From Bacteroidales bacterium M8 (lineage in GTDB: Bacteria; Bacteroidota; Bacteroidia; Bacteroidales; Muribaculaceae): DNA of 64,000 nucleotides. A model generated the notes under the pieces. It had not been told where the DNA came from. It worked only from the letters and a program-made list of their open reading frames with translations, and did no database searches. The stretch is from positions 1 to 64,000 of the forward strand of contig LUJS01000031.1 in the NCBI GenBank assembly GCA_001689495.1. Reading direction: 5' to 3'. Both the position numbers and the translations under genes were made by a program. Below, piece by piece: positions 37,401-44,280 of this stretch. How positions within the stretch are numbered: position 1 is the first letter of the stretch; every line of letters starts with the position of its first letter.

Positions 37401-37815
37401 CGGTTCTGACAACTGGGAGCCCGTCATCAAGACCGAGGCATGTGCCGCTCCCGTCCCCGCCATCGCCCAAAGCGGTGTCATAAGCTGGGAGGCAGTGCCC
37501 TATGCCATCTGCTATCTCGTCACCCGTGGCGATGAGGTCGTGGCCGTAACCACTGAGACGACATTCGCCGCACAGCCCGCCAACGGCGAGGTGCCCTATA
37601 TGGTACAGGCCGTCAACGAGTTTGGCGGACTCTCGGCCAAGGGCGAGGCCCGTCCCGAGAGCTCGGTCATCGAGACCGTGGTCGACGGCGGCACCGTGAC
37701 AGGTGTCTATGACCTTCAGGGACGCGCCCTCGCGGCACCCGTGCGCGGCATCAACATCGTGCGCACGCTCAATGCCGACGGCAGCGTCACCGCAACCAAG
37801 ATTCTGGTAAAATAA
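34498..37815 (+). CDS. multidomain pectinesterase (CE8)
   Basis: A 1105-residue exported enzyme that demethylates homogalacturonan. Signal peptide about 1-22. Order: a beta-rich N-terminal domain (about 40-215), two InlB-type B-repeats (about 220-300 and 300-380), a carbohydrate-binding-like domain (about 380-550), a Big_5-type Ig domain (about 555-655), and the pectinesterase domain (about 665-960). The CE8 landmarks are present: NGRYKEH, GPQALAL, SYQDTW (catalytic Asp), GAVDFIYNSG (second Asp; the usual FG is YN) and LGRPWH (Arg). A fibronectin-like segment and a GVYDLQGRALAAP sorting-type C-terminus follow. A terminator follows at 37841-37878. No SusC/SusD pair is adjacent. Confidence 0.9.
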   Translation: MSKKLFITILTAVALSGAAAMTSAPGEQTAVSTMESQGVSNQEVTFAWPMGTITPQGPATASHGNLFSVCELTVGSGLTITRTGSVTGGAPQTLFKPSNNNSSEFKEEDAIMMTVVPKKGIAFKPSSFSFQASKHGTDGGNIGLEVRRGDKTVMVNNALVPMRNNKEVPFSQFNEEITGFDASGEALTVVLYINKLGNTKELGFADLTLNGVADGQVEAVPVYTFSLKSAVEGAGTLTCSPAGSEFDEGTTLTVSTTENFGYHFTNWTDAAGKVVSEENPYRFEITADTELTANYTKNNVHALNLSLEGGANVNQVLFAPEGNVVDGVHYYEEGTDVKLTTVNNRILTFTNWEDNSTAPEREIRMDGEKNVTATFSATDYIVGWDFYFDQPSSERAADYKDESDNAGLLSLHNAEGKTTSWLTRGVGNGAENGKWGARIWKPRKDGNYFEVSFSTVGYSNIVCSAALGVSYNTYSVNNVQYSVDGENYVTFGTYNLQPGWTANEFALPAEAAGKARVWIRFMPDRESPLVGNDTDYDGLCLAELFILADKDAANDDTAPKLVGVIPADKSEGASATGSIILTFDEKVKTGSGDASLNGETLTPRVSGKSVVYPYAGLDYATTYTFTVPAGAITDRSGNGFEGMTMSFTTMERVQPEARLFDAIVAQDGSGDHATVQEAIDAAPADRVKPWLIFVKNGRYKEHVDVPKNKPMLHFIGQDRDKTVILDDKLCGGDNALHVSVGATVVVNSNDCFFENITLENSYGHEQQAGPQALALNTIGDRTIFNNVAMLSYQDTWITPSTSNYRAYVRNSFIEGAVDFIYNSGNIYIDNTTLYINRKSGGYIVAPSHGADVEWGYVFNNCTITAPGNPKETDVWLGRPWHNQPKTVFLNTRAEVTIPATGWYETMGGLPAIWADWNTVDGDGNPVDLSQRRDTYYVTNPDGTRTYGTAKNHLTDEEAAQYTVRNVLSGSDNWEPVIKTEACAAPVPAIAQSGVISWEAVPYAICYLVTRGDEVVAVTTETTFAAQPANGEVPYMVQAVNEFGGLSAKGEARPESSVIETVVDGGTVTGVYDLQGRALAAPVRGINIVRTLNADGSVTATKILVK

Positions 37816-37840
37816 CAGATAATACAGGTATTGAATAGGT

Positions 37841-37878
37841 CCGGTGGCACCCCCGCGAGGGGATGCCACCGGTTTTTT
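37841..37878 (+). terminator. terminator of the pectin-esterase operon
   Basis: CCGGTGGCA (37841-37849) pairs with TGCCACCGG (37864-37872), followed by six T residues. Confidence 0.9.
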
Positions 37879-37889
37879 GTGGTGGGGGA

Positions 37890-37925
37890 TAGTTGGTCTA
37901 GTTGAACTAGACCAACTAGTTCAAC
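37890..37925. repeat. palindromic array of 9-base units (array 4)
   Basis: Four units of exactly 9 bases (TAGTTGGTC, TAGTTGAAC, TAGACCAAC and TAGTTCAAC at 37890, 37899, 37908 and 37917). Two mutually exclusive perfect hairpins are possible: 37890-37900 with 37908-37918 (11 base pairs), or 37901-37910 with 37916-37925 (10 base pairs). It contributes the TGA stop of the minus-strand regulator gene. Confidence 0.85.
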
Positions 37926-40527
37926 TCTCTTTCCGATACCCTGTGGGGGTCATGCCGTGGGTTGCCTTGAAGCACTTGCCGAAATAGTTCAGGTCGGCAA
38001 AACCGCACTCGTATGCTATCTCCTTGACCGGCATGTCGGTATCGCGCAGCATGGTGGCGGCGCGGGTCAGGCGTGTCTGGCGCATGAAGTCGGCGGGCGA
38101 CACGCCCATCAGCGAGCGCATCTTGCGGGTGAGGCTGCTGCGGCTCATCCCTATGGCCGCGGCCATGTGGTCTACGTCGGCCTCGCTGTCCGCGAGGTTG
38201 GCGTTGACATATTCCATGACCCGCTGCATGAATTCGTTGTCGGCCTCGCTGACGGCGGCGGGTGCCTGAGGCTCGGGCGCCGGGGTGTCGGCGGGTGCCG
38301 ACGCCTGCCGTTCGGCCAGCCGCAGGTATGCCTCGAGGGTCTCGTGCTGCTTGCGCTTTATGGCCTTTATATATAGGTATGTCCACACGGCTCCGGCCAC
38401 GGCGAGCAGCAGGAGTGTAATGAATATGGTCCGGGCCCACAGCGTCTCGTGCCAGCGCGGGGTCACCGTCAGGGTCAGGCGCCGTGCGTATGCCGACGGG
38501 CGGCCTATGTGGTCGGTGACGGTGACGTCTATGTCATAGCTGCCCGGAGCGAGGTCATAGAGGGTTATGGACCTCGAGTCGGACGGGACGCTCCACTCGC
38601 CGCCGTCGATGCGCACGCTATATCGCAGCTCGCCCGGCCATGCATATTCTGGTGCGGCAAAGCGGAGCGTCAGCGATCGTTCGTCCTTGCCCAGAACGAG
38701 CGCCGAGGTCGAGGCCGTGAGCAGCGTGTCGCGTCCTCCCTGTATGGATGCCGAGGTGAATATGACCCGACAGGCCGTGTCTGTCTGTTCGGACGGGGTG
38801 AGGTCTACGGCTATGCCCCCGTCGGTGGTGCCCAGCAGCCACCGGCCGTCGTCGAGGCGCATGGGGCGCATGTCGGTGAAGCGCATTCGCCGTCCCCAGA
38901 ATCCCTCGCCATATATCTGCGGGTCTCCCGCAGGGGCCGTGGGGTCGAGCGTATAGAGATGGCTCGGGCCCGTGGCGAGCAGTCTGCCCGAGGGCATCGA
39001 GGTGAGCGCCGTGGCCACGTCGAGGCGGTTGGACCCGTTGTCGTTATAGCTTGCAAACTCGCCCGGTGCGGTCATGCGGTTCACTCCGTCGCTCTCGGTC
39101 GACACGAACAGTCCCTCGGGGGTGGTCACGGCATCGGTCACGGCGATGCAGCCGAGCGACGAGAGCCTCCCGGCCTCGGTGACGTGCAGTCGCACGGGCT
39201 CACCCGTGGCGGGTATCTCGACCAGACCGCCCGTCGTGGCGGCATATATGGTCGAGTCGGGGGCCATGAACAGGCGCCGGCACCCCGGGGCATCGGCGGG
39301 ATAGCCGGGCAGGGGTGCCACCCGCGGCCTGTCGGAGTGGAGCGAGGTGACGGTCTTGACCCCCTCGCCGAGCGTGGCGATGCAGAGGCGGTCGTCGCTG
39401 CAGACCAGTATGTCGTATATGTTGCCCGGGCAGACGGGGGTGATGTCATATCTGTCGGCGGCCTTCGGGGTCAGGCGCCACAGGCCGTCGGGCTTGGTGC
39501 CGGCCCACACCGTGCCGTCGGGCGAGACGGCCAGCGAGTAGACCGCGTGCCCCCATGCCGCAAACCGCTCGGAGAGCTGCCCCGAGGGGGTGAGATACAG
39601 AGGCGATGAGGTGAGGGACGGGTCATGGACAGCCACGGCGAGGCGGTCGGGCTCGGACACCCAGATGCGTCCGCGGGCATCGCGGACCGAGGCCAACATG
39701 CGGCCGTCGTTGCCGCCGGGCAGGGGAGTGTAGGGGAGCACTCCGGGCGATAGCCTGTGCGCGCCCAACGTGCTGCGAAACCACAGCCCGCCCTGAGGGT
39801 CAGAGGTGCAGAACTGCAGCGATCCGTCCTCGACGCCGAGGTCGGCCACCACCACGGGGGCCGAGTCGCGGTCTTGGGCAAACGCCACGATGCCGTCGCG
39901 GGTCACCACCCACACATGGCCGTCGGCATCCTCGCGTCCGTATGCCTGTCGAGCGTATGTATATGGGCCGAAATCGCCTATCTTGCGGTTTGACGACGAC
40001 GAGTAGCGCATGGCGGGCTCCGACGACACCCGCTTGACCCCATCGGCAGGGGCGTTGTCTGGCACTATGATCCATCCGTCGGCCGTGCGCAGCACCAGTG
40101 TGTCGCCCCCGGTGTTCTGCCGCCACGACTTGACGGACACACGCAGTCCCAGACGTTCCTCGAGGGCGGTGTGTATGTCCTCGAACCGGTTTGTCTGCGG
40201 ATCGAGGCGCACCAGTCTGTCGTCTATGCGGCACCACAGCCTGCCGTCGGCGGCGGGCTTGATGTCGCGAAATCGCGACGAGTATCGTCTGGCGCTGTCG
40301 CCCGGCGCAGGGCGTATCACGGCAAAGTCATATCCGTCAAAGCGGTTGAGTCCGTTCCAAGTGGCTATCCATATCAGACCGTCGCGGTCTACGGCAATCT
40401 GTTTGACCGAGCGCTGCGACAGGCCATCCTCCTCGTCATATAGACGTACGCCGCAGCGGGGAGTCACGACCCCGGCAGCAGACAGGACGACAGACAGCAT
40501 GGTGATGAGGCAGAAGAGATGTTTCAT
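37921..40527 (-). CDS. membrane AraC-type regulator with extracytoplasmic propeller sensor
   Basis: An 868-residue one-component sensor-regulator. Signal/anchor at 1-20; two-component-regulator propeller repeats (Reg_prop) from about 30 to 600 (for example YDEEDGLSQRSVKQIAVDRDGLIWIATWNGLNRFDG); a Y_Y_Y-type domain about 610-690; one transmembrane helix near 705-725 (TIFITLLLLAVAGAVWTYLYI); a linker; and an AraC HTH domain at the C-terminus (about 765-868, with MAAAIGMSRSSLTRKMRSLM and PVKEIAYECGFADLNYFGKCF). Unlike hybrid two-component systems it lacks histidine kinase and receiver domains. I start at 40527, where the signal peptide begins; a TATATTTG element at 40535-40542 supports this. Likely to sense a glycan and control the convergent pectin-esterase genes, though the efflux operon is divergent from it. 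Confidence 0.88.
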   Translation of the reverse strand: MKHLFCLITMLSVVLSAAGVVTPRCGVRLYDEEDGLSQRSVKQIAVDRDGLIWIATWNGLNRFDGYDFAVIRPAPGDSARRYSSRFRDIKPAADGRLWCRIDDRLVRLDPQTNRFEDIHTALEERLGLRVSVKSWRQNTGGDTLVLRTADGWIIVPDNAPADGVKRVSSEPAMRYSSSSNRKIGDFGPYTYARQAYGREDADGHVWVVTRDGIVAFAQDRDSAPVVVADLGVEDGSLQFCTSDPQGGLWFRSTLGAHRLSPGVLPYTPLPGGNDGRMLASVRDARGRIWVSEPDRLAVAVHDPSLTSSPLYLTPSGQLSERFAAWGHAVYSLAVSPDGTVWAGTKPDGLWRLTPKAADRYDITPVCPGNIYDILVCSDDRLCIATLGEGVKTVTSLHSDRPRVAPLPGYPADAPGCRRLFMAPDSTIYAATTGGLVEIPATGEPVRLHVTEAGRLSSLGCIAVTDAVTTPEGLFVSTESDGVNRMTAPGEFASYNDNGSNRLDVATALTSMPSGRLLATGPSHLYTLDPTAPAGDPQIYGEGFWGRRMRFTDMRPMRLDDGRWLLGTTDGGIAVDLTPSEQTDTACRVIFTSASIQGGRDTLLTASTSALVLGKDERSLTLRFAAPEYAWPGELRYSVRIDGGEWSVPSDSRSITLYDLAPGSYDIDVTVTDHIGRPSAYARRLTLTVTPRWHETLWARTIFITLLLLAVAGAVWTYLYIKAIKRKQHETLEAYLRLAERQASAPADTPAPEPQAPAAVSEADNEFMQRVMEYVNANLADSEADVDHMAAAIGMSRSSLTRKMRSLMGVSPADFMRQTRLTRAATMLRDTDMPVKEIAYECGFADLNYFGKCFKATHGMTPTGYRKES

Positions 40528-40534
40528 GGCAATG

Positions 40535-40542
40535 CAAATATA
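40535..40542 (-). promoter_or_regulatory. promoter element of the AraC-type regulator
   Basis: TATATTTG on the minus strand, ending 7 bases before the start codon at 40527, so the message would be almost or fully leaderless. Confidence 0.55.
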
Positions 40543-40559
40543 GCCATTTTTTGCCGAAG

Positions 40560-40606
40560 TGTCCGTTTTTGATGTCCGTTTTCGGACAGGTGTCCGAAAA
40601 CGGACA
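40560..40606. promoter_or_regulatory. tandem palindromic operator, probable enhancer sites
   Basis: Two perfect 16-base palindromes, TGTCCGTTTTCGGACA (40573-40588) and TGTCCGAAAACGGACA (40591-40606), 18 bases centre to centre, preceded by a half site TGTCCG at 40560-40565. They lie 46-92 bases upstream of the sigma-54-like promoter at 40652 and upstream of the divergent regulator gene. The layout fits binding of a sigma-54 activator (enhancer-binding protein) as paired dimers. Confidence 0.75.
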
Positions 40607-40651
40607 CCCCGCAAAAATGATAATACATTGATGATTAGCAGGTTAAATTTC

Positions 40652-40667
40652 TGGCACGGTATTTGTT
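40652..40667 (+). promoter_or_regulatory. sigma-54-type promoter of the efflux operon
   Basis: TGGCACG, four bases, then TTGTT: only the last C of the canonical TGGCACG-N4-TTGC is changed. The predicted start of transcription is about 30 bases before the ATG at 40708. There is no TAnnTTTG element in the interval. Confidence 0.75.
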
Positions 40668-40707
40668 ACTATTTTTGGCCGGAAACAAAATAAACCAACA
40701 TATAACA

Positions 40708-41955
40708 ATGGATAGAGAAATACCCAAATCGGAGATTGCACGTCGCAAACGCATCATGTGGATGCGCGCCGCGGTTGTGGCCGCAGTCGTCATCGTGGCC
40801 TTCGTGGCCGTGCTGCTGAGCCTGCGCAAGAGCGTCAAGGCCGCCGACCTCAAGTTCTCGACCGTCGAGCACGGCTCGATCGAGACCTCGGTGAGCGCCT
40901 CGGGCAAGGTCGTGCCGGCATTCGAGGAGATCATCAACTCGCCCATCGCCACGAGGGTGGTCGAGGTGTTCTGCAAGAGCGGCGACACCGTCAGCTCCGG
41001 CACCCCGTTGCTGCGTCTCGACCTGCAGAGCGCCGAGACCGAGCTTGGCAAGCTGGCCGACGAGCTGCGCATACGCAGCCTCAACGTCCAGCAGACCCGC
41101 CTCAACATAGCCACCTATCTCAAGGACCTCGACATGAAGGTCAGGGTCAAGGAGATGAGCGTGAACCGCCTCAAGGCCGAGGTCGAGAACGAGAAGCGCC
41201 TCGACTCGCTCGGCTCGGGCACGGGCGACAAGGTCAGGGAGGCCGAGTTTGCATACAACACGGCCCGTCTGGAGCTGACGCAACTGAAACAGCAGCTCGA
41301 GAACGAGCGCGCCGTCAAGGCCGCCGAGGCTGAGCGCGCCGAACTGGAGCTGAGCATCTTCCGCAAGAATCTCGCCGAGCAGCAGCGCACCCTCGAGGAC
41401 GCGCAGATACGCTCGCCCCGCGCCGCGACACTGACATATATAAATAATGAGGTGGGATCGCGCGTGGGTCAGGGCGAGAAGGTGGCCGTCATCTCGGACC
41501 TCAGCCACTTCAAGGTCGAGGCCGAGATAGCAGACAGCTATGGCGACAGGGTGGTGCCCGGCGCTCCGGTCGACGTCAAGATAGGCCGCGAGGTGCTCAA
41601 GGGCACCGTGGCCTCGGTCAACCCCATGAGCCGCAACGGCGTCATAGCATTCTCCGTGCGTCTCGACGACGACGATTATCCCCGCCTGCGCTCGGGCCTG
41701 CGCACCGACGTGTACGTGATGTGCGACGTGCGCGACGACATCATGCGCATACGCAACGGGTCGTACTACATGGGCCCCGGCGGATACGAGATGTTCGTCG
41801 ACAAGGGTGATGGCGAGATAACCCGCCGCAGCGTCAGCCTCGGCGAGTCGAGCTATGAATGGGTCGAGGTCAAGTCGGGCCTCGAGCCGGGCGAGAAGGT
41901 AGTGGTGTCGGACATGACCGACTTCAGAAATCAGAAAACAATAAAACTCAAATAA
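40708..41955 (+). CDS. HlyD/MacA-type periplasmic adaptor of an efflux pump
   Basis: A 415-residue membrane-fusion protein linking an inner-membrane ABC transporter to a TolC channel. A cytoplasmic N-terminus rich in basic residues precedes one transmembrane helix (about 20-40, AAVVAAVVIVAFVAVLLSL). Then come a split lipoyl/biotinyl domain (SVSASGKVVPAFEEIINSPI and EDAQIRSPRAATLTYI), a long coiled-coil hairpin (about 95-235, rich in Glu/Lys/Leu heptads) and beta-barrel domains ending KSGLEPGEKVVVSDMTDF. The ATG at 40708 is used because the sigma-54-like promoter at 40652-40667 lies just upstream; the in-frame ATG at 40663 falls inside it. First gene of an adaptor-ATPase-permease-TolC operon. 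Confidence 0.92.
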   Translation: MDREIPKSEIARRKRIMWMRAAVVAAVVIVAFVAVLLSLRKSVKAADLKFSTVEHGSIETSVSASGKVVPAFEEIINSPIATRVVEVFCKSGDTVSSGTPLLRLDLQSAETELGKLADELRIRSLNVQQTRLNIATYLKDLDMKVRVKEMSVNRLKAEVENEKRLDSLGSGTGDKVREAEFAYNTARLELTQLKQQLENERAVKAAEAERAELELSIFRKNLAEQQRTLEDAQIRSPRAATLTYINNEVGSRVGQGEKVAVISDLSHFKVEAEIADSYGDRVVPGAPVDVKIGREVLKGTVASVNPMSRNGVIAFSVRLDDDDYPRLRSGLRTDVYVMCDVRDDIMRIRNGSYYMGPGGYEMFVDKGDGEITRRSVSLGESSYEWVEVKSGLEPGEKVVVSDMTDFRNQKTIKLK

Positions 41956-41959
41956 AACT

Positions 41960-42640
41960 ATGGCAATCATCAAGCTTACAGGCGTAAACAAGATCTATCG
42001 CACAGACGAGATAGAGACACAGGCACTCGAGAACGTGAACATCGAAATCAACCCCGGCGAGTTCGTCTCGGTCATGGGCCCCTCGGGCTGCGGCAAGTCG
42101 ACGCTGCTCAACATCGTGGGCCTGCTCGACACCCCCACCTCGGGCACCGTCGAGATAGCCGGACACATCCTCGACACGCAGAAGATGAAGGATGCCGAGC
42201 TGGCCGCCTTCCGCAACCGCAATATCGGATTCGTGTTCCAGAGCTTCCACCTCATACCCTCGCTCAACGTCACAGACAACATCATGCTCCCCCTGACATA
42301 CCGCTCGGGTCTCTCCGACAAGGAGCGCCGTGCCAAAGTGCGCGAGGTGCTCGAGCGCGTCGGGCTCACCCACCGCTCGCGCCACATGCCGGCCCAGCTG
42401 TCGGGCGGTCAGTGCCAGCGAGTGGCCATAGCCCGCGCCATCATCGGCAATCCCGAGATAATACTGGCCGACGAGCCCACCGGTAACCTCGACTCGAAGA
42501 TGGGTGCTGAGGTGATGGAGCTGCTGCACGAGCTCAACAAGCAGGACGGCCGCACCATACTGATGGTGACCCACAACGAGGAACAGGCCAAGCAGACCGA
42601 CCGCATCATGCGATTCTTCGACGGCCGCCAGATAGGATAA
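41960..42640 (+). CDS. MacB/LolD-type ABC transporter ATPase
   Basis: A 226-residue ATPase that powers the FtsX-type permeases downstream. Walker A GPSGCGKS (40-47), Q-loop region VFQSFHLIPSLNV, signature LSGGQCQRVAIARAI, Walker B ILADEPTGNLDS, and the H-loop in MVTHNEEQA are all intact. It belongs to the macrolide-export/LolD subfamily (MLLPLTYRSGLSDKERRAK segment). It starts 4 bases after the adaptor gene. After it comes a 165-base gap filled by the inverted 8-base array at 42649-42800, before the first permease. Confidence 0.95.
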   Translation: MAIIKLTGVNKIYRTDEIETQALENVNIEINPGEFVSVMGPSGCGKSTLLNIVGLLDTPTSGTVEIAGHILDTQKMKDAELAAFRNRNIGFVFQSFHLIPSLNVTDNIMLPLTYRSGLSDKERRAKVREVLERVGLTHRSRHMPAQLSGGQCQRVAIARAIIGNPEIILADEPTGNLDSKMGAEVMELLHELNKQDGRTILMVTHNEEQAKQTDRIMRFFDGRQIG

Positions 42641-42648
42641 TTGATTAA

Positions 42649-42800
42649 GGGTTATGGGGTTATGGGGTTATAGGGTTATGAGGTTATAAGGTTATTGCCC
42701 CGAACCTATTAGACCTTTAGACCCATTTGCCCCATCAGACTCATAACCCATACCCACCCCCACTAACCCCCTAACCCTATAACCCCCTAACCCAATAACC
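42649..42800. repeat. inverted arrays of 8-base units (array 5)
   Basis: Left arm: GTTAT recurs at 42651, 42659, 42667, 42675, 42683 and 42691, exactly 8 bases apart (GGTTATGG-type units). Right arm: TAAC recurs with period 8 between about 42763 and 42799 (complementary CCTAACCC/ATAACCCC-type units). The two arms can form a long imperfect hairpin. Between them is a segment (about 42722-42750) that is repeated in array 6. It separates the ATPase gene from the first permease gene. Confidence 0.85.
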
Positions 42801-42805
42801 TTACT

Positions 42806-44101
42806 ATGTTAAAGGAAACAATATTCAACCTCAAGTCGCAGCCGGTGATGGGTGTGGTGTCGGTGCTGGGCACGGCGCTGTGTCTGCTGCTGGTGATGAT
42901 GGTGACGGTGCTCACCGAGACCGGCACGGTAGCCGTCTCGCCCGAGTCTAACCGCGACCGCCTGCTCTACGACCACTATATATGCATCTATAACAATGAC
43001 AAGTCGCAGTCGTCGAGCCTCGGGCGCCTCACCATCGAGCGCCTCTACTCCAATCTCCCCTCGGCCGAGTGCATGTCCCTATGCGATGCCACGTTCAGCA
43101 GCACCGATGTCGAGAACGACGGCGTGGCACCCGTCATCGTGGACCAACGTGGCACCGACGGAAACTACTGGAAGATCTTTGACCATCAGTTCGTGGCCGG
43201 AGGGCCGATAACCGAGGACGATGTCAACACCTCGAACAAGGTGGTCGTGATCACCGAGGGTGTCGCCCGAAAGCTCTTCGGCTCGGCCAACCCGGTGGGC
43301 AAGACCATCAGGATCTCATACAAGGACCACGTGGTCAAGGGCGTGGTGCGCGACGTGTCGCCCGTCATGGGTGCCGGCTATGCCCAGATATGGACCCCTG
43401 TCGACGCGCCCAAGCCCCCTGCCGAAGGCGAGGAGGGCGTCATCTGGAACAAGGACTGGCGCGGCCAATACATGGCTGTCATCATGGCCAAGACACCCGC
43501 CGACGTCGACAACGTGATACGCGAGGCCCAAGCCCGCATCCCGGCCCTGCAGAAAGAGATTCAGTCGACAACCGAGGGGATGCAGCGCCGCAACGCCGAG
43601 CGCTATCCCTACAGGCAGGCCGAATATCAGGGTCGGCGCGTGAACGGCGATGAATATGACATCGAGGAGGACCGGATGATGAAGATAATCCTCATCGCCA
43701 TCTTCCTGATAGTCCCGGCCATCAACCTCTCCAGCATGACGCAGGGGCGTCTGAGCCGTCGCCGCCACGAGATAGGCGTGCGCAGGGCGTTCGGAGCCCG
43801 TCGTGGCGAGATATTCGCCTCGATACTCGGCGAGAACCTGCTTGTGACCCTTGCGGGCGGAGCCATCGGCCTCTTGGCCTCGGGGATATTCCTCTGGCTG
43901 TTTGCCGATACCCTCATCGAGGTGCCGTCGTGGAACGCCCCCGGCTCCGAGGTTTCGGTGACCCCCGGCATGTTGTTCAGGTGGAGTGTGTTCGGGTGGG
44001 CCCTGCTGTTCTGCTTCGTGCTCAACCTGCTCAGCGCCGGCCTCCCCGCATGGCGCGCATCACGCCAAGACCCCATACAGGCCCTCAACAGCAGACAATG
44101 A
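42806..44101 (+). CDS. FtsX-type ABC permease, type A copy 1
   Basis: A 431-residue MacB-like permease. One N-terminal transmembrane helix (VMGVVSVLGTALCLLLVMMVTVL), a large periplasmic MacB_PCD domain (about 45-280) with VVITEGVARKLFGSANPVGKTI, and three C-terminal helices of the FtsX domain (IILIAIFLIVPAINLSSMTQ, then RRRHEIGVRRAFGARRGEI, LLVTLAGGAIGLLASGIFLW and VFGWALLFCFVLNLLSAGLPAW). It is homologous to the permease at 45595 along its whole length (both begin MLKE followed by K-SQPV), so the pair is a duplication. The start is preceded by array 5 and the gene is followed by array 6. Confidence 0.92.
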   Translation: MLKETIFNLKSQPVMGVVSVLGTALCLLLVMMVTVLTETGTVAVSPESNRDRLLYDHYICIYNNDKSQSSSLGRLTIERLYSNLPSAECMSLCDATFSSTDVENDGVAPVIVDQRGTDGNYWKIFDHQFVAGGPITEDDVNTSNKVVVITEGVARKLFGSANPVGKTIRISYKDHVVKGVVRDVSPVMGAGYAQIWTPVDAPKPPAEGEEGVIWNKDWRGQYMAVIMAKTPADVDNVIREAQARIPALQKEIQSTTEGMQRRNAERYPYRQAEYQGRRVNGDEYDIEEDRMMKIILIAIFLIVPAINLSSMTQGRLSRRRHEIGVRRAFGARRGEIFASILGENLLVTLAGGAIGLLASGIFLWLFADTLIEVPSWNAPGSEVSVTPGMLFRWSVFGWALLFCFVLNLLSAGLPAWRASRQDPIQALNSRQ

Positions 44102-44106
44102 CAAAT

Positions 44107-44275
44107 TAAGGTTAGGGGGTTATAGGGTTATGGGGTTATAGGGTTATAAGGTTATAGGGTTAAAAATTTTTTAACCAAAAACCATCAGCCCCATTCGCCC
44201 CATCAGACTTATAACCCCTAACCCTATAACCCCTAACCCTATAACCCTCATAACCCCCCTAACCTCATAACCCTC
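44107..44275. repeat. inverted arrays of 8-base units (array 6)
   Basis: Left arm: GTTA at 44111, 44119, 44127, 44135, 44143, 44151 and 44159, exactly 8 bases apart. Right arm: TAAC at intervals of 7-9 bases from 44212 to 44271. The central segment, about 44190-44218, matches the corresponding segment of array 5 almost exactly. It lies between the first and second permease genes and ends 6 bases before the second ATG. Confidence 0.85.
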
Positions 44276-44280
44276 AAAAA

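Noticed and set aside
42649..44275. CRISPR array or telomere-like repeats
   Set aside because: Units are only 8 bases with no spacers, no cas genes and no contig end; better described as inverted short tandem arrays.
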